This document shows positions 12,620 through 24,100 of a DNA stretch of 64,000 nucleotides, piece by piece. How positions within the stretch are numbered: the first letter of the stretch is position 1; the number at the start of each line of letters is the position of its first letter. The notes under the pieces were generated by a model. The model worked only from the letters and a program-made list of their open reading frames with translations. It was not told the origin of the DNA and made no database searches. This DNA comes from Hippophae tibetana. Taxonomy: Eukaryota; Streptophyta; Magnoliopsida; Rosales; Elaeagnaceae. Location: positions 43,624,501 through 43,688,500 of the forward strand of contig CM072802.1 in assembly GCA_037013495.1 (NCBI GenBank), read 5' to 3'. The translations under genes were made by a program, and so were the position numbers.

Positions 12620-14311
12620 TTCAGTGAAGGTTATTTCAATAGAAGACCTCTATTTTCCAAATTGTAAACATGCGGTGAGCTGCATAAGTTTCTTGCATAC
12701 CTTTTACGTGAGTTATTGGAGGTCCCATTGAGCCTCGGCCTTCAATGTATGGTATGGATAGTCCTTATATTGGGCTCGTTGTATCTATCCAGCTATCTAA
12801 AAGAGCAAGTAGTTTCAAAGTTTCACGTTTGGGTTATCACCCTATTCCTCTACTATTTCTTCCTAAGAGGTCTTTTAAATATCCTCTGGCCAATAGATCC
12901 TCTATTTTCTTTTTCACATACCTACAGTCTCTCATCTTATGATCTATATCCTTGTGAAAGGCAAACCACTTAGATGTGTCCCCAATGGAAACCCTTATTT
13001 TTTTAGGCTATCTGACATTTGGCTCCTCCTCCATTCTCAACACTGCTTGAGCCAGACTTAATTTTAAGGGTGGACCTTTGAAGAGAGACTGTGACCTCCC
13101 CTAAGGCCTCTTTTCCCGAACCATTGGTTACTCCCTTCATGATTTGGGGTGAAGCGTTTATTTTTATTGATCCTGTCATCTTTGTTTGCTCTGTCTTGGC
13201 TCATCCTTTTTTTCCCTTTTCCCGCACAGTTTCCATAGCTACCTTGTTGCTCTTAACCATAATTAGTTCTCTTTCCATATTGAAATTTTTTCTTTCCTCT
13301 CCATAAGCTTCCTCCAAAGTACGTGGGACCATCTTGATCAATTCTGCAAACAAATCAGAATCCCTTTGGAGACCTTGCCTGAAGGCCTTTATCACAATAG
13401 AGCTCAGACAGTCTAATATATATAGCATTTCTTATCTAAACCTTCTCATATATTCTTCAATAGACTCACTACTTCCCTAGTTAATTGAGAAGAAGTGGTG
13501 CGACTATTTCCTCAATTGCTTGTTACAAGTATATTGGTGATAAACAACCTAGAAATTTGTGAGAATAAGGTTATGGTATGTGATGGCAAATTATTGAACC
13601 ACTTTTGTGCACCATCACATAGAGTGGTAGCAAACAACTTACACATAATGACGTATTTATAGCCCTGAGTGAGGCTCACATGGGCCATAGTCATCTTAAA
13701 GTGTTGCACGTGAGTTACCAAATCTTTGGTCCCTTCATAGTCTGGGCACTTGAGAGCAATGAACTTGGGTGGTGGTTCGTCGTGCTCTATTTCATCAGAA
13801 AATGGGGAGACACATAATTGCAATCCCTATCCATATCATAAAGGGCCTTGCTTTTTTCATGCCTTTCATTGGCCAGTTTCAAGGCATGATCTTGCTTTTT
13901 GTTAGCTTTTTCCAACCCTTGAAATCACACCTTTTATCTTTTTCTCTCCTACAACCATTGCTTGTTACTAGGTCTAATCGAACTAGAAATAAGGTCCCCC
14001 TTAATTTCCTATTCACCTTGATTAAGCTCGAGCATGATATGCTTTGGCCTGTTTCGATCGATAGGGTTGGCGACTCAATCATTGGAGGTTTTCCCACTCG
14101 ATCGGAAGTGTAGTGACCTATTTTTCGACCTAGACTCCTCGAGTTCTATTTGTAACTTGAGAAGTCGACGAGCTAGCTCTCGATAGGATTTAATCTCTAT
14201 TTTGGCCTCTCCATGGGTTGGCGAGGTGTTGTCCAATGCTACCATTGCTTCCTCGTTTGGTAGTCTTAGTCTACCTTCAACATGGGTCTTTACCATAGTG
14301 ATAAGAAACAA
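12620..14311 (-). pseudogene. gypsy element A gag (fragmented)
   Basis: Gag is recovered in several frames on the minus strand. An N-terminal piece lies at 14075-14311. The capsid-like core at 13512-13823 shows FSDEIEHDEPPPKFIALKCPDYEGTKDLVTHV-type sequence followed by a WFNNLPSHTITLFSQISRLF block typical of plant Retrotrans_gag. A C-terminal piece lies at 13201-13428 (LDCLSSIVIKAFRQGL and an ELI/EEAYGEER stretch). Frameshifts and stops separate them, so no intact gag can be made. It feeds directly into the protease remnant downstream. Confidence 0.75.
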
Positions 14312-14350
14312 ATGATCATGATTTTAAAGGTAATTAGTAAGTGGAAAAAA

Positions 14351-14770
14351 TGTTTGGTCTCTTAAGTCTTTCAGAATTCAGGATGAATCCTATAAAATAT
14401 GGGGTTAGAAGCTAAAGCTCGACCATAGAATCTTTTAGAGAATCCATGTATATATAGAGTTTTACATGTATAAGTGTCGGTTACATAGAGTATACATACC
14501 ACAACGTGTCAGAGAGGTATAAGGGTAAAACAAAATACATTTTAAGCTTGAGGTCAATAACCTCATAGCTCAGGCTGACATCTTATGACTCGGGCTAACG
14601 TCTTATGGCTCGGGCTAACATCTCAAGGCTCAAGTTGATGTCTCATGGCTCAGGCTAGCGTCTTAAGGTTTGGTTTGACGTATTAAGACTTTGGCCTGAT
14701 GTCTCAAAACTCATGATGACATCTCAAAACTCAAATGTATAAGGCTCACCTTTATAAAGTTAAGCCATCA
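14351..14770 (-). repeat. 5' LTR of gypsy element A
   Basis: Homologous to 9409-9764; ends AAGCCATCA, matching AAACATCA in the other LTR. It contains TATATATAGAG followed by GTTTTACATGTATAAG, and about ten CTCATGGCTCAGGCT-like motifs. No convincing primer-binding site adjoins it on the left. Confidence 0.7.
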
Positions 14771-14939
14771 AGTCTTTAAAGATTTTTATTATCACATGAC
14801 AAAATTTATTATATTATTTTCATTACCAAAATTTAAATTAAAAAAAAAATATAAATTGTTTTTTACGTTGTGAAAAGAAAAATATTAAAATTTTAAAAGT
14901 AAAAAAGAAAGAAAGAAGAGAAAAACAAGTAATTATATA

Positions 14940-14963
14940 CCGCCAAAATTAAAATTTCCCGCC
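14940..14963 (+). promoter_or_regulatory. Two E2F-type sites in the EXO1 promoter
   Basis: CCGCCAAA (14940-14947; TTTGGCGG on the other strand) and TTTCCCGCC (14955-14963) both fit the E2F consensus TTT[CG][CG]CG[CG]. They lie 50-75 bp upstream of the TATA box. E2F control of replication and repair genes in S phase is established in plants; its action here is inferred. Confidence 0.6.
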
Positions 14964-15013
14964 ATTGTTGGGGATTTCAAGGTTTCTTTTCTTTGTTAAC
15001 CCTTTCTCTTCCC

Positions 15014-15020
15014 TATAAAA
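15014..15020 (+). promoter_or_regulatory. TATA box of EXO1
   Basis: TATAAAA within CCCTATAAAAAATACC, 100 bp upstream of the ATG, leaving room for a leader of about 70 bases. Confidence 0.6.
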
Positions 15021-15119
15021 AATACCCTCGCTGCTGTCTCTTTCATGAATTGAACGGTTAGAACCCTATAGTGTAAGCCGTTGCGTCAAATTCGTATATT
15101 GTAAACATCTTGAGCAGAA

Positions 15120-18100
15120 ATGGGGATACAAGGGCTTTTGCCGCTATTGAAATCGATAATGGTACCAATCCACATCAAGGACTTGGAAGGTTATAGTGTA
15201 GCTGTTGATACCTATTCTTGGCTTCACAAAGGTGCCTTGTCTTGCAGCAGAGAGCTCTGCAAAGGCCTACCCACCTCCAGGTCTTTCTCTTTCTGCCCTC
15301 TTCGTAATTTATCGAAAATGGGGTGTTATTCAATTTTTTTCTGCGTCACAATTTGGTGAGAATTATCAAAATATGATAACCGGGTATTTGCTTAATTCTT
15401 TTTGTACATTTGGGAGAGGATGAGACTTTTCGATTCCATTATAGTGTTAAAGTTATAATCCATATTAGAAAAATGATGGTTGCCAAAGGGATTAATTGAG
15501 GAAAAAGAAAATCCATTTTATTATTTTTTTTCCACCCTGAAAAGCGATCTATTCGTTCCACATTAAGAAGTAAGAAGTATATTTTGTTCTAAAAATTAAA
15601 ATTTGTATCTAGTTAGATGACAACTATATTTATTACTAACTAGTTGTAATAAATGGGCAATTTAGGGTCTTTGAAAGTTCAAGAAATTGTGTTCAATCTT
15701 TAGCTTTTCAAAAATTTATTTTTAGCTTTAGATAGTAACTTGTGGAGCTGATTTGGACAATAAGTTTCAGATACAGGCGGAGCAATAGTAAAAATTGACA
15801 GTTGAAACGTGAAATGAGATGGTCATAACTCATAACCTTTTCTTTTTCCTCTTTTTTTAGAAGAGCATTTTTCCCTGATCAACATAATCCAATTTTTTCA
15901 TATATTTTAGTGGTTAAATGCATTATACACAAAAAACACATGATTGGACACTCCATTGCATCAATCATTCAGTTGGCAAAGAGTGTGAAGTATATTAAAC
16001 TCGATGGTATGTTTTTCTTCTTCAATGATTTAGGCACATTGAATATTGCATGCACAGAGTCAATCTACTCCGGCATTATGGAGTCAAACCTATTCTCGTC
16101 TTTGATGGAGGTTACCTACCAATGAAAGCTGATCAAGAAAATAAGCGTGCCAGGTATTATGATTGTCCTGTTTTAGTTGATTGGAATTAGTAGAGTGTGT
16201 TCTATTCATTATTAGCCCTTTTTAAGATGCAGTCAGGTTAAATATAAAAAGAAAGAAAAAATATGTTTTTTATTGTTATAAAAAACTACATTCTATAGAA
16301 GTAATCCAATTTCCAACTACTTTGGAGGGCTACACTTTAGGTGCTTTGAAATCTAATTGGCAGCACTTTTTACATTTTAACACTGCACTTAGTTTTTTAA
16401 TTGTATCTTGTGGTAGGTCATTCTTTCTAATCTTGTGTCTGGATATCTAGTCCTCTAAATATGTTCAGGCTCTGGTGAGAAATGATTCTCCACACAAGCA
16501 TTCTTTCATTTGTTGGGGAGTTTATGTCTATATCACTCAGTTACATACACATGTTGACATGTCTATATGTGCATATGGTAACAAACACGTGTGCATACAT
16601 AAGGGTGTAGCTAAATATTTATATATGTGCAAACGTACAGATTCAGTGTTTAATGCAGTTTTACTTGGGACATTTTTCTCATCCACTAATTGTAGGATCA
16701 GGAAGGAAAATTTTGCTCGTGCAATTGAGCACGAGTCAAATGGAAATTCTGCTGCAGCTTATGAGTGTTATCAAAAAGCCGTTGACATTTCGCCTTCTAT
16801 TGCATATGGACTTATCCAAGTAAGAAACAGAACACATATAAACTATACAACTTATATCATCTTCTGGGACAGACCAGGGTTCAATTATCTTCTTTGAAAA
16901 AATAACTACTCTCTCTTGCTAATCCTTTGCTAACATGCTTGTTTATTAAAGGTGTTAAAGAAGGAGAATGTCAGCTATGTTGTTGCTCCTTATGAAGCAG
17001 ATGCACAAATGACCTTCTTGGCTTTGAGCAAACAAGTTGATGTTGTTATTACTGAGGACTCGGATCTTATACCCTTTGGATGTCCCAGGGTAGCTAATTT
17101 AGAAAATAGCCATTTGCCATTTCACATTTGCTAATCTAGAAAATAACCATTTTCCATTTCACACATTCCTATTACACACTTGTATAATAATTGGTTGCTT
17201 CAATTTTTTCTAAAACATAGATTATTTTCAAAATGGACAAATTCGGGCAAGGTCTTGGGTTTCAATATTCTATGCTACAACAGAACAAGGGGCTGAATTT
17301 TGCAGGATTTACAAAACAAATGCTACTTGAGATGTGTATTCTGAGTGGCTGCGACTATTTGGTGTCATTACCAGGAATGGGTGTTAAAAGGGCTCATGCA
17401 TTGATTAAAAGGTTTACAAATTATGAAAAGGTTTAACTTTTGCTGTACCTTCACCCATAATTGTGTCCTTGAAGTATAAAAAATAGCTTTCCTTTTTTTC
17501 CTTATATTTGCTTTGTTGTTGTTTATTACTTCGATCTACTTTTCATAAATGCACGTGCCAACTTATTTATGGTCCATTTCAGGTGATTAAACATTTGAGG
17601 TACAATACAGTTTCAATTCCTCCACTTTATGAAGAATCACTTAAGAAGGCAATTTTGACTTTCCGTCATCAACGTGTTTACGATCCTGTTACTGAAGATA
17701 TTGTCCATTTGTCTAGCGTAGTTGACGATATTGGGGATGATTTGGACTTCTTAGGGCCATATCCTTTATAGAGTGAACCCTATATCTTTTTTTTTAATCT
17801 TGACTTCAGAAATTTAACTTTGTAATGTCTGTTGATGTTTTTTGGAGATGCTTTGAGATCCCTTAACATGGCATACATTTATACCACAAGATACAGCTAA
17901 AACAATAGCAGAAGGTGATCTCAATCCGATAACCAAAATGCCATTTCAGGTATTTTCTTTTCACCTTCTTATATATGTGAAGATTTAGATAGAGGAAAAA
18001 TTATTATATTATTAATTTAAAAGGTAGAGGAAAAATACAACCTTAAATAGATACAATACAGTCTATAAAATAGGAAACCAACTAATGTTGGGAAATAGTA

Positions 18101-21100
18101 AACTACAGTTGGAAAAATAGTTAATTACAGTTTTATAATTGGTAAAATACATCTCTATAATATACAAAATCTAGAGCAAGATTTCCTAGAAATCAGTGAA
18201 TTAATTTCTTGATTTGATTGAGTTTCTCAACACTTTCTTTCAAGTTGGTTGGAAGATATCATTCATAGCTAGCTTGCTCACAAAGCTATCGAACTACTTC
18301 TTTGGTAGACCTTTAATGAGTATGTCTGCTATTTGGTCATATGTGTTTATGCAGGGCATAATAATTAGTCTATTTTTTAGTTTTTTCTTGATAAAGTATT
18401 TGTCGACTTCTACATGTTTCGTTATATCATGATGTATTGAATTATGAGCAATTGTAATAGTGGTTTTGTTATCACAAAAAACCTTCGTAGATAAAGGGAC
18501 TAGAGGTTAAGTTCTTCAAATAACCTTTTGATCCACAAAACTTCGCAAATAACATGTGCCATTGCTCTAAATTTTGCTTAAGCGCTACTTCTAGTCATCA
18601 CATTTTGTTTTTTACTACGCCAAGTCACAAGGTTTCTTCCAACAAAGATACAATACCCTAAAGTTGATTTTTTGTCTGTTTTACTTCCTGCAAAATTTGT
18701 ATCAATAAACATATCAACTTGGAGATGTCCCTTGTTTTCATATAGAATTCCTTTTCTTGGTGTCCACTTCAATTATCTTAAACTTCTATTTATAGCATCA
18801 AAATGTCCTTGGTTAGGTGAGTGTATGAATTGATTTACCATACTCTTACTGCAAATGCAATATCAAGACATGTATGGGATAGAAAAATCAATCTTTGTTG
18901 ATACCTCTCTTTGGCAATCACCTCTTTTGGACTCTCATGTTGAAATTTAAGTTTGGTTCGATAGGGTTTTTGCTTCCTTGCAACCAAGTAAACATGTTTC
19001 CTCTAATAGATCAAGTATATACTTTCTTTTAGAGATAAAAATACCTTTTTAAGATCTTGTAAACTCCATTCCTACAAAGTTTTTAGAGGACCTAAATCTT
19101 TAATCTCAAACTCATGAGCTAATGCTTCCTTCATTTTATCAAATTTAGAAACATTACTAGTTAGGATGATATCATCCCCATAAATTATTAGCATCGCTAC
19201 TTTCCCATCTATCGAATGTTTATAAAACATTGTATGATTAACCTGTCTTTTAGCATACCCTTGAAATTTGACAACCTTCCCAAATCTATCGAACTAGGCT
19301 CTAAGAGATTGCTTAATGCCGTACAATGACTTGTTGACAAACTTTTTTTTTTTCAAATTTATCTTCGAAGCTTGGTGGTAAGTCTATAAACACCTCTTTC
19401 TCTAAATCTTCATTTAAGAAAACATTTTTAACATCTAATTGTTGTGAGGTCAGTTAAAATGAACATTAACACTTGAATGAAATTGATTTTTGCAACTTGT
19501 GCAAAAATCAATTCCATGTAGTTAATTCCATAGGCTTGTGTGAAGCCTTTAGCAATTAACCTTGTATTGTATCTTTCAATGCTCCTATCAGACTTGCATT
19601 TGACTGCCAAATTCATTTGCATCCTACTTTCTTTTTCTTCTTTGGTAGGTCAACACTTTCCTAGGTTTTATTTTTTTGAAGTGCTCTCATCTCCTCATAT
19701 ACTGCTTATTTCTACTCTGCGTCCTAATGCTTCTTGTATAGTTCAAGGCATAAACGGATGGGAAACATTTGTGGTGAAGGTTATATATTTTTTTGAAATT
19801 TTATGGTAGGACAAATATTTAGCAATGAGATGTTTGGTACAATTCCTAACTCCTTTACAAATAGCAATAGGAATATCAAGATTAGAAAAAAAGGTAGAAT
19901 TTGTAGGGAGATTACCTAAATTTGGAGAACTAGGAAATGATAATTGAGCATGCTTAATATTGACTAAAATATTTTCAATATTATTTAAAGTTTATAAGAT
20001 CCAGACTTAATTAACTTACATGGTGTGAATAAGTTTTTTTCATTTTTTATCAATTTATAATTTAATAACCTTAACAAAGTGGTCAGACATTCAATCGTGT
20101 TTAAGAATAAAGTGTGGAAATAAAAGAATAGCATACAATATTTTTAAGTAGAAATAACCTAGATCATTACCCATTACCTAAAATAAAAACTACTTGTCTA
20201 TCAGACCACCTAATTTTTCACTATGAAAATCAAATGTTTAAATACAAACTCGGTTTTATGCTACTCTCTTTAGTATATTGTCCCAATGTACTTTACTTAT
20301 GAGTTTCTGCTCTGTTTTTATAGTTTTTAATATTAGCGTTAGCAGTTTTCAGACCAACATTTTAATAAGTTTTCCGTCAATCAGATCGTTCATAAATCAA
20401 TTGCAAAATGATTAACACAAAACACAAGTACCTATGTGTATTCTAGAATAAATTTAATAATTAATAATGCTAATTAGATTATTCAAAACATATGTCATTT
20501 AAATCAAATCAATTAGCAAATTTTAGAGCATATAAAAAACACAAATTTAATAAAAATATTTTTTTTTGAAATTTAATAATCTAATCTAAATAATCATGAT
20601 CATTTATACAATTATTTGATTCAAATATGAAATATTTGACATTAAAAGTATAAAACAAATAGTATAATAAATATAGAAGTTTTTTATAAAATAAAATATT
20701 ATTAAAATCAAAACTATGATAATATTAATCAATTAACTCCATTTTAATTCATATCCACAAAAAACTTTAATAATATATATTGATTACCTTTGTATAATCA
20801 ACTTATTCAGTGCCACCACACCCTCTCCTTTTTGTTTATTCTATGATGCCGTTATATATATATATATTCTTATTTGGGCATTAATCCAAAGAAGTGATTG
20901 ATGAAGTCAAATCAAATGCAAAAGCTGCCGATATACTTGGACATTAATCCAAAGACACAAATCAAATGCAGAACAGATCTTAAAAATATTAAAACACTTC
21001 TAAAAATATTTAATTATTAATTTTATAAATTGATTTAAGTTTAAATAAATATTTTAACAATAAAAATAATTACATTTTTATGAACATGTGTTATTAAATG

Positions 21101-24100
21101 AATGATTGTAATCCTATGTATTGATTTCCTATGTATTAAATTTCTCCCTGTTATTCTATGTATTAAATTTCTCCCTGTTAAATTTAATCCTATGTATTAA
21201 ATTTCTCCCTGTTATTCCTGGTTAAAGTATTGATTTCCTGATTTATTTCAGGAAAAAAAAAGGAATTGGTTTTGGTGGTTCTTGTCACAAATCATTTTTT
21301 TCCGGTTAAAGTTGTAATCCTATAATGAACTCAAACATTACTATGTATTAGATACAAAGGCTTTGAAGGACAATAAGGTTTGATTTTATAAGAATTTCGG
21401 TGGCTTTTACAAAAAAAAAACATGTTTCACAAACCAAGGAGTTATAATCCACTCTTTTAAACAAACTTGGAAATAAATACTTAAATAGGAAAAACTAAGA
21501 TGTCCTAATCTATTATGCCATAGTATTATTTGATCATTAACAGAGTTTAAACGTTTACTACCAATAAAACCCCGAGTCATCAAAATAGTAGAGGTCCTCT
21601 TGCATTCTAACACATCCAATCATCATCCCCGTGTTCAAATCCTGAAATTCAGTGATTAACTTCAAAAATAACACAACAATTAGAATCCTTCGATAAATGG
21701 CTCATTGATAAAAGATTACAATAGAGTTTTGGGATATGTAAAACAGATTTCAGAATTTTTTTTTCTGACAATTGAATTGAACCTTGGCCTACAATGGGAG
21801 ATAAGCTTCCATTCATAAGATATAAATAATTGAGACAGATTGATCATATGATGAGATGCACCTGAATCCATGATCCAAGATGCATATAATCAAGAAGAAT
21901 AGGCACACAAAGTACTTCGCTCAAGGAGGTTGTCTTGACATCCTGTGCCTTGGTTGGGGCACGATTCAGCTCATTTTGTTTATTGTTTTTCCATTCAACA
22001 GGTTTTTCATGTATTTTTAGCAAGTTCCGCGAGTATGTTGCGGTTTGTTGCAAAAATCACATCAGGCCTTTGTGTTGTCTTCTTAACGTCGTTGATGGTT
22101 AGGTGTACGATGGGAAGCAGCAGTTCCCACTAAAGCTGAGTTTTCAACATCAGTAGTGATCTTCTTGCCAAGCATGACATTTCTCCTGCTTTCTTCACGT
22201 CGAACCTTAGAAAAAACTTCGCTTAAGGAAGAGAGAGGTTGATGCCCTATAATCCTCCCTTGAACTTCATCGAAATCGACATTGAGCCCAGCCAAAAATT
22301 TGATTATCCGTGAGTTCTCCTTCTTCTTAAAATAATTGCAACCATCCTTGTTCTTCCATTCATAATCATTGTTGAATAAGTATAGATCCTGCTATAGACC
22401 TTTGAGAATATTGAAGTATTTGGTGACAGAATTCTCACCTTGATGCATTTCTCCTAGTTTGAGTTGCAACTCATACTTGGGATTGATTCCCAATGTCAGA
22501 ATACATCAAGGCGACGTTATCCCAAAGGGCTTTGGCAGTAGGACAACATATGTAGTTTGAACTTATTTCCTCTTCCATGGAATTTACTAACCAGACCATT
22601 ATCATATAGTTTTCAGCATCCCAAACAGTATGGCTAGCATCTGTTTTCTCTGGCTCTATAGTACTGCCCATCAAGTACCCGATTTTCCCTCTTCCTCTAA
22701 TATACATTCGAACTGACTGAGATTACCTGAGAGAATTGTTCCCATTGAGGCGAATTGTAGTAATCTGGACAGAGTGGGAGAGAGATTCGAAGTGGGTTTT
22801 AATAGGGATTGATTCTGAAATTTCTGATATGGTATTGGACTGAAAAACAGAAATAGAGAACAAAAAAAAGAAGAAAAAAGAAGAAAACATCTTGACAACA
22901 GAGAGGAACAACAACCAATTATGTTGGCTCTGATAACATGAAGATTTAGATGGAGGAAATAATATTATATTACAACCTTAAATAGATACAGTCTATAAAA
23001 AAGGAAACCAACTAATGCTAGAAAACAGTTTATTACAGTTCTATAATTGGTAAAATACAGTTCTACAATATACAATTTATAGCAAGATTTTCTAGAAATC
23101 AGAGATATGTATCCACCATTCTTGCATTGGTTCTAATCTGTCTGCCTCTCCTAACATTATTCTTATATTATTCCATTCTCTTTTGAAGTGGAACACTGTC
23201 AAATTTTCTAGAACTTACAGGCAAATAGGGCTAGTAAAGTATGAAATTAGAAAAAAGCTGAAAGTTATCCTTAAATACAGCTGCAATACACAAATATATA
23301 ACTGGAATACACTAATATAAAGCTTGAAATAAAATTTAAAGTCATCCTTAAAATCATGAAACTAACCTCTTGAAAACATGGGCTGATATCACCCTGAAAA
23401 CCAGGAACTACCTCCTGAAAATTAGGAACTGCTTAGGAATCAATCATACACCTAGATTGATTTCTTAAATTCCCCCTTAAGCTAGGCGATATATGTTTTC
23501 CAAACCAATTGTTACACTTAACTTTTAGAAACAAAGTTTTGGTTAAGATATTTGTTACTTGTTGTCTAGATGGAACATAGTTAAGGGAGATCATCTTGTT
23601 TTCAATTTTCTCCTTAAATTAAGGATTAACATTCAACACTCTTACTCAAGTTGGATCCTGAAGGTTTATGGATCTAAGCTTGGTATACGATGACATCTTA
23701 AAAAATGATTATAGATCTTGTTGTTAAGTAGTCTGAAGATTGAGATGATGAGGAAGATGGTAAAAGGGTTAACATTCAACACTCTCACTTAATTTGGATC
23801 TCAAAGGTTTATGAATCTAAGCTTGGTATACGATGACATCCCAAAAAGGATTACAGATCCTGTTGCTAAGTAGCTTGAAGATTGGGATGATGAGGAAGAT
23901 GGTGAAAGGGTTAATATTCAACACTCTCACTTAAGTTAGATCTTGAAGGTTTATGGATCTAATCTTGGTATATGATGACATCCCAAAAAGGATTACAGAT
24001 CTTGTTGCTAAGTAGTTTGAAGATTGGGATGATGAGGAAGATGGTGAAAAGGTTAACATTTAGCACTCACTCAAGTTGGATCCCAAAGGTTTATGGATCT

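Larger units (their letters stand above)
9409..14770 (-). mobile_element. Ty3/gypsy (Tat-like) element A, pol-less, with internal satellite array
   Basis: Two related LTRs bound the element: left 9409-9764 and right 14351-14770, both ending near CATCA. They share a promoter-like block (TATATAAAG or TATATAGAG, then GTTTTACATGTA) and a run of short motifs of the type CTCATGGCTCGGGCTAACGT. Immediately inside the left LTR the pyrimidine tract GTCCCCTCTTTT (9765-9776) is the complement of a polypurine tract, so the element reads on the minus strand. Internal content from the right is gag, a degenerate protease region, then a 2-kb tandem array where RT, RNase H and integrase would be. No target-site duplication or clear primer site is visible, so the copy is old. 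It lies only 350 bp upstream of the EXO1 start codon. Confidence 0.8.
17978..23104 (-). mobile_element. Ty1/copia element A, degenerate, in EXO1 intron 7
   Basis: Left LTR 17978-18232 and right LTR 22939-23104 share TGAAGATTTAGATRGAGGA and downstream blocks through TCTAGAAATCAG. GCTCTGATAACA (22927-22938) abuts the right LTR; reversed it is a tRNA-Met-type primer site with one change. The left LTR ends CTCAACA, and the following CTTTCTTTC is a polypurine complement. So the element reads on the minus strand. Gag, GAG-pre-integrase, RT and RNase H pieces are present; most of integrase is gone, and an AT-rich stretch of about 1.3 kb occupies that place. The right LTR lacks about 30 terminal bases. 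ATATG flanks both sides (17973-17977 and 23105-23109), perhaps a target duplication. Confidence 0.85.

Noticed and set aside
12062-12973. Plus-strand frames over the gypsy element A gag-pro region
   Set aside because: They are antisense shadows of the minus-strand protease and gag; no domain and no homology pattern of their own.
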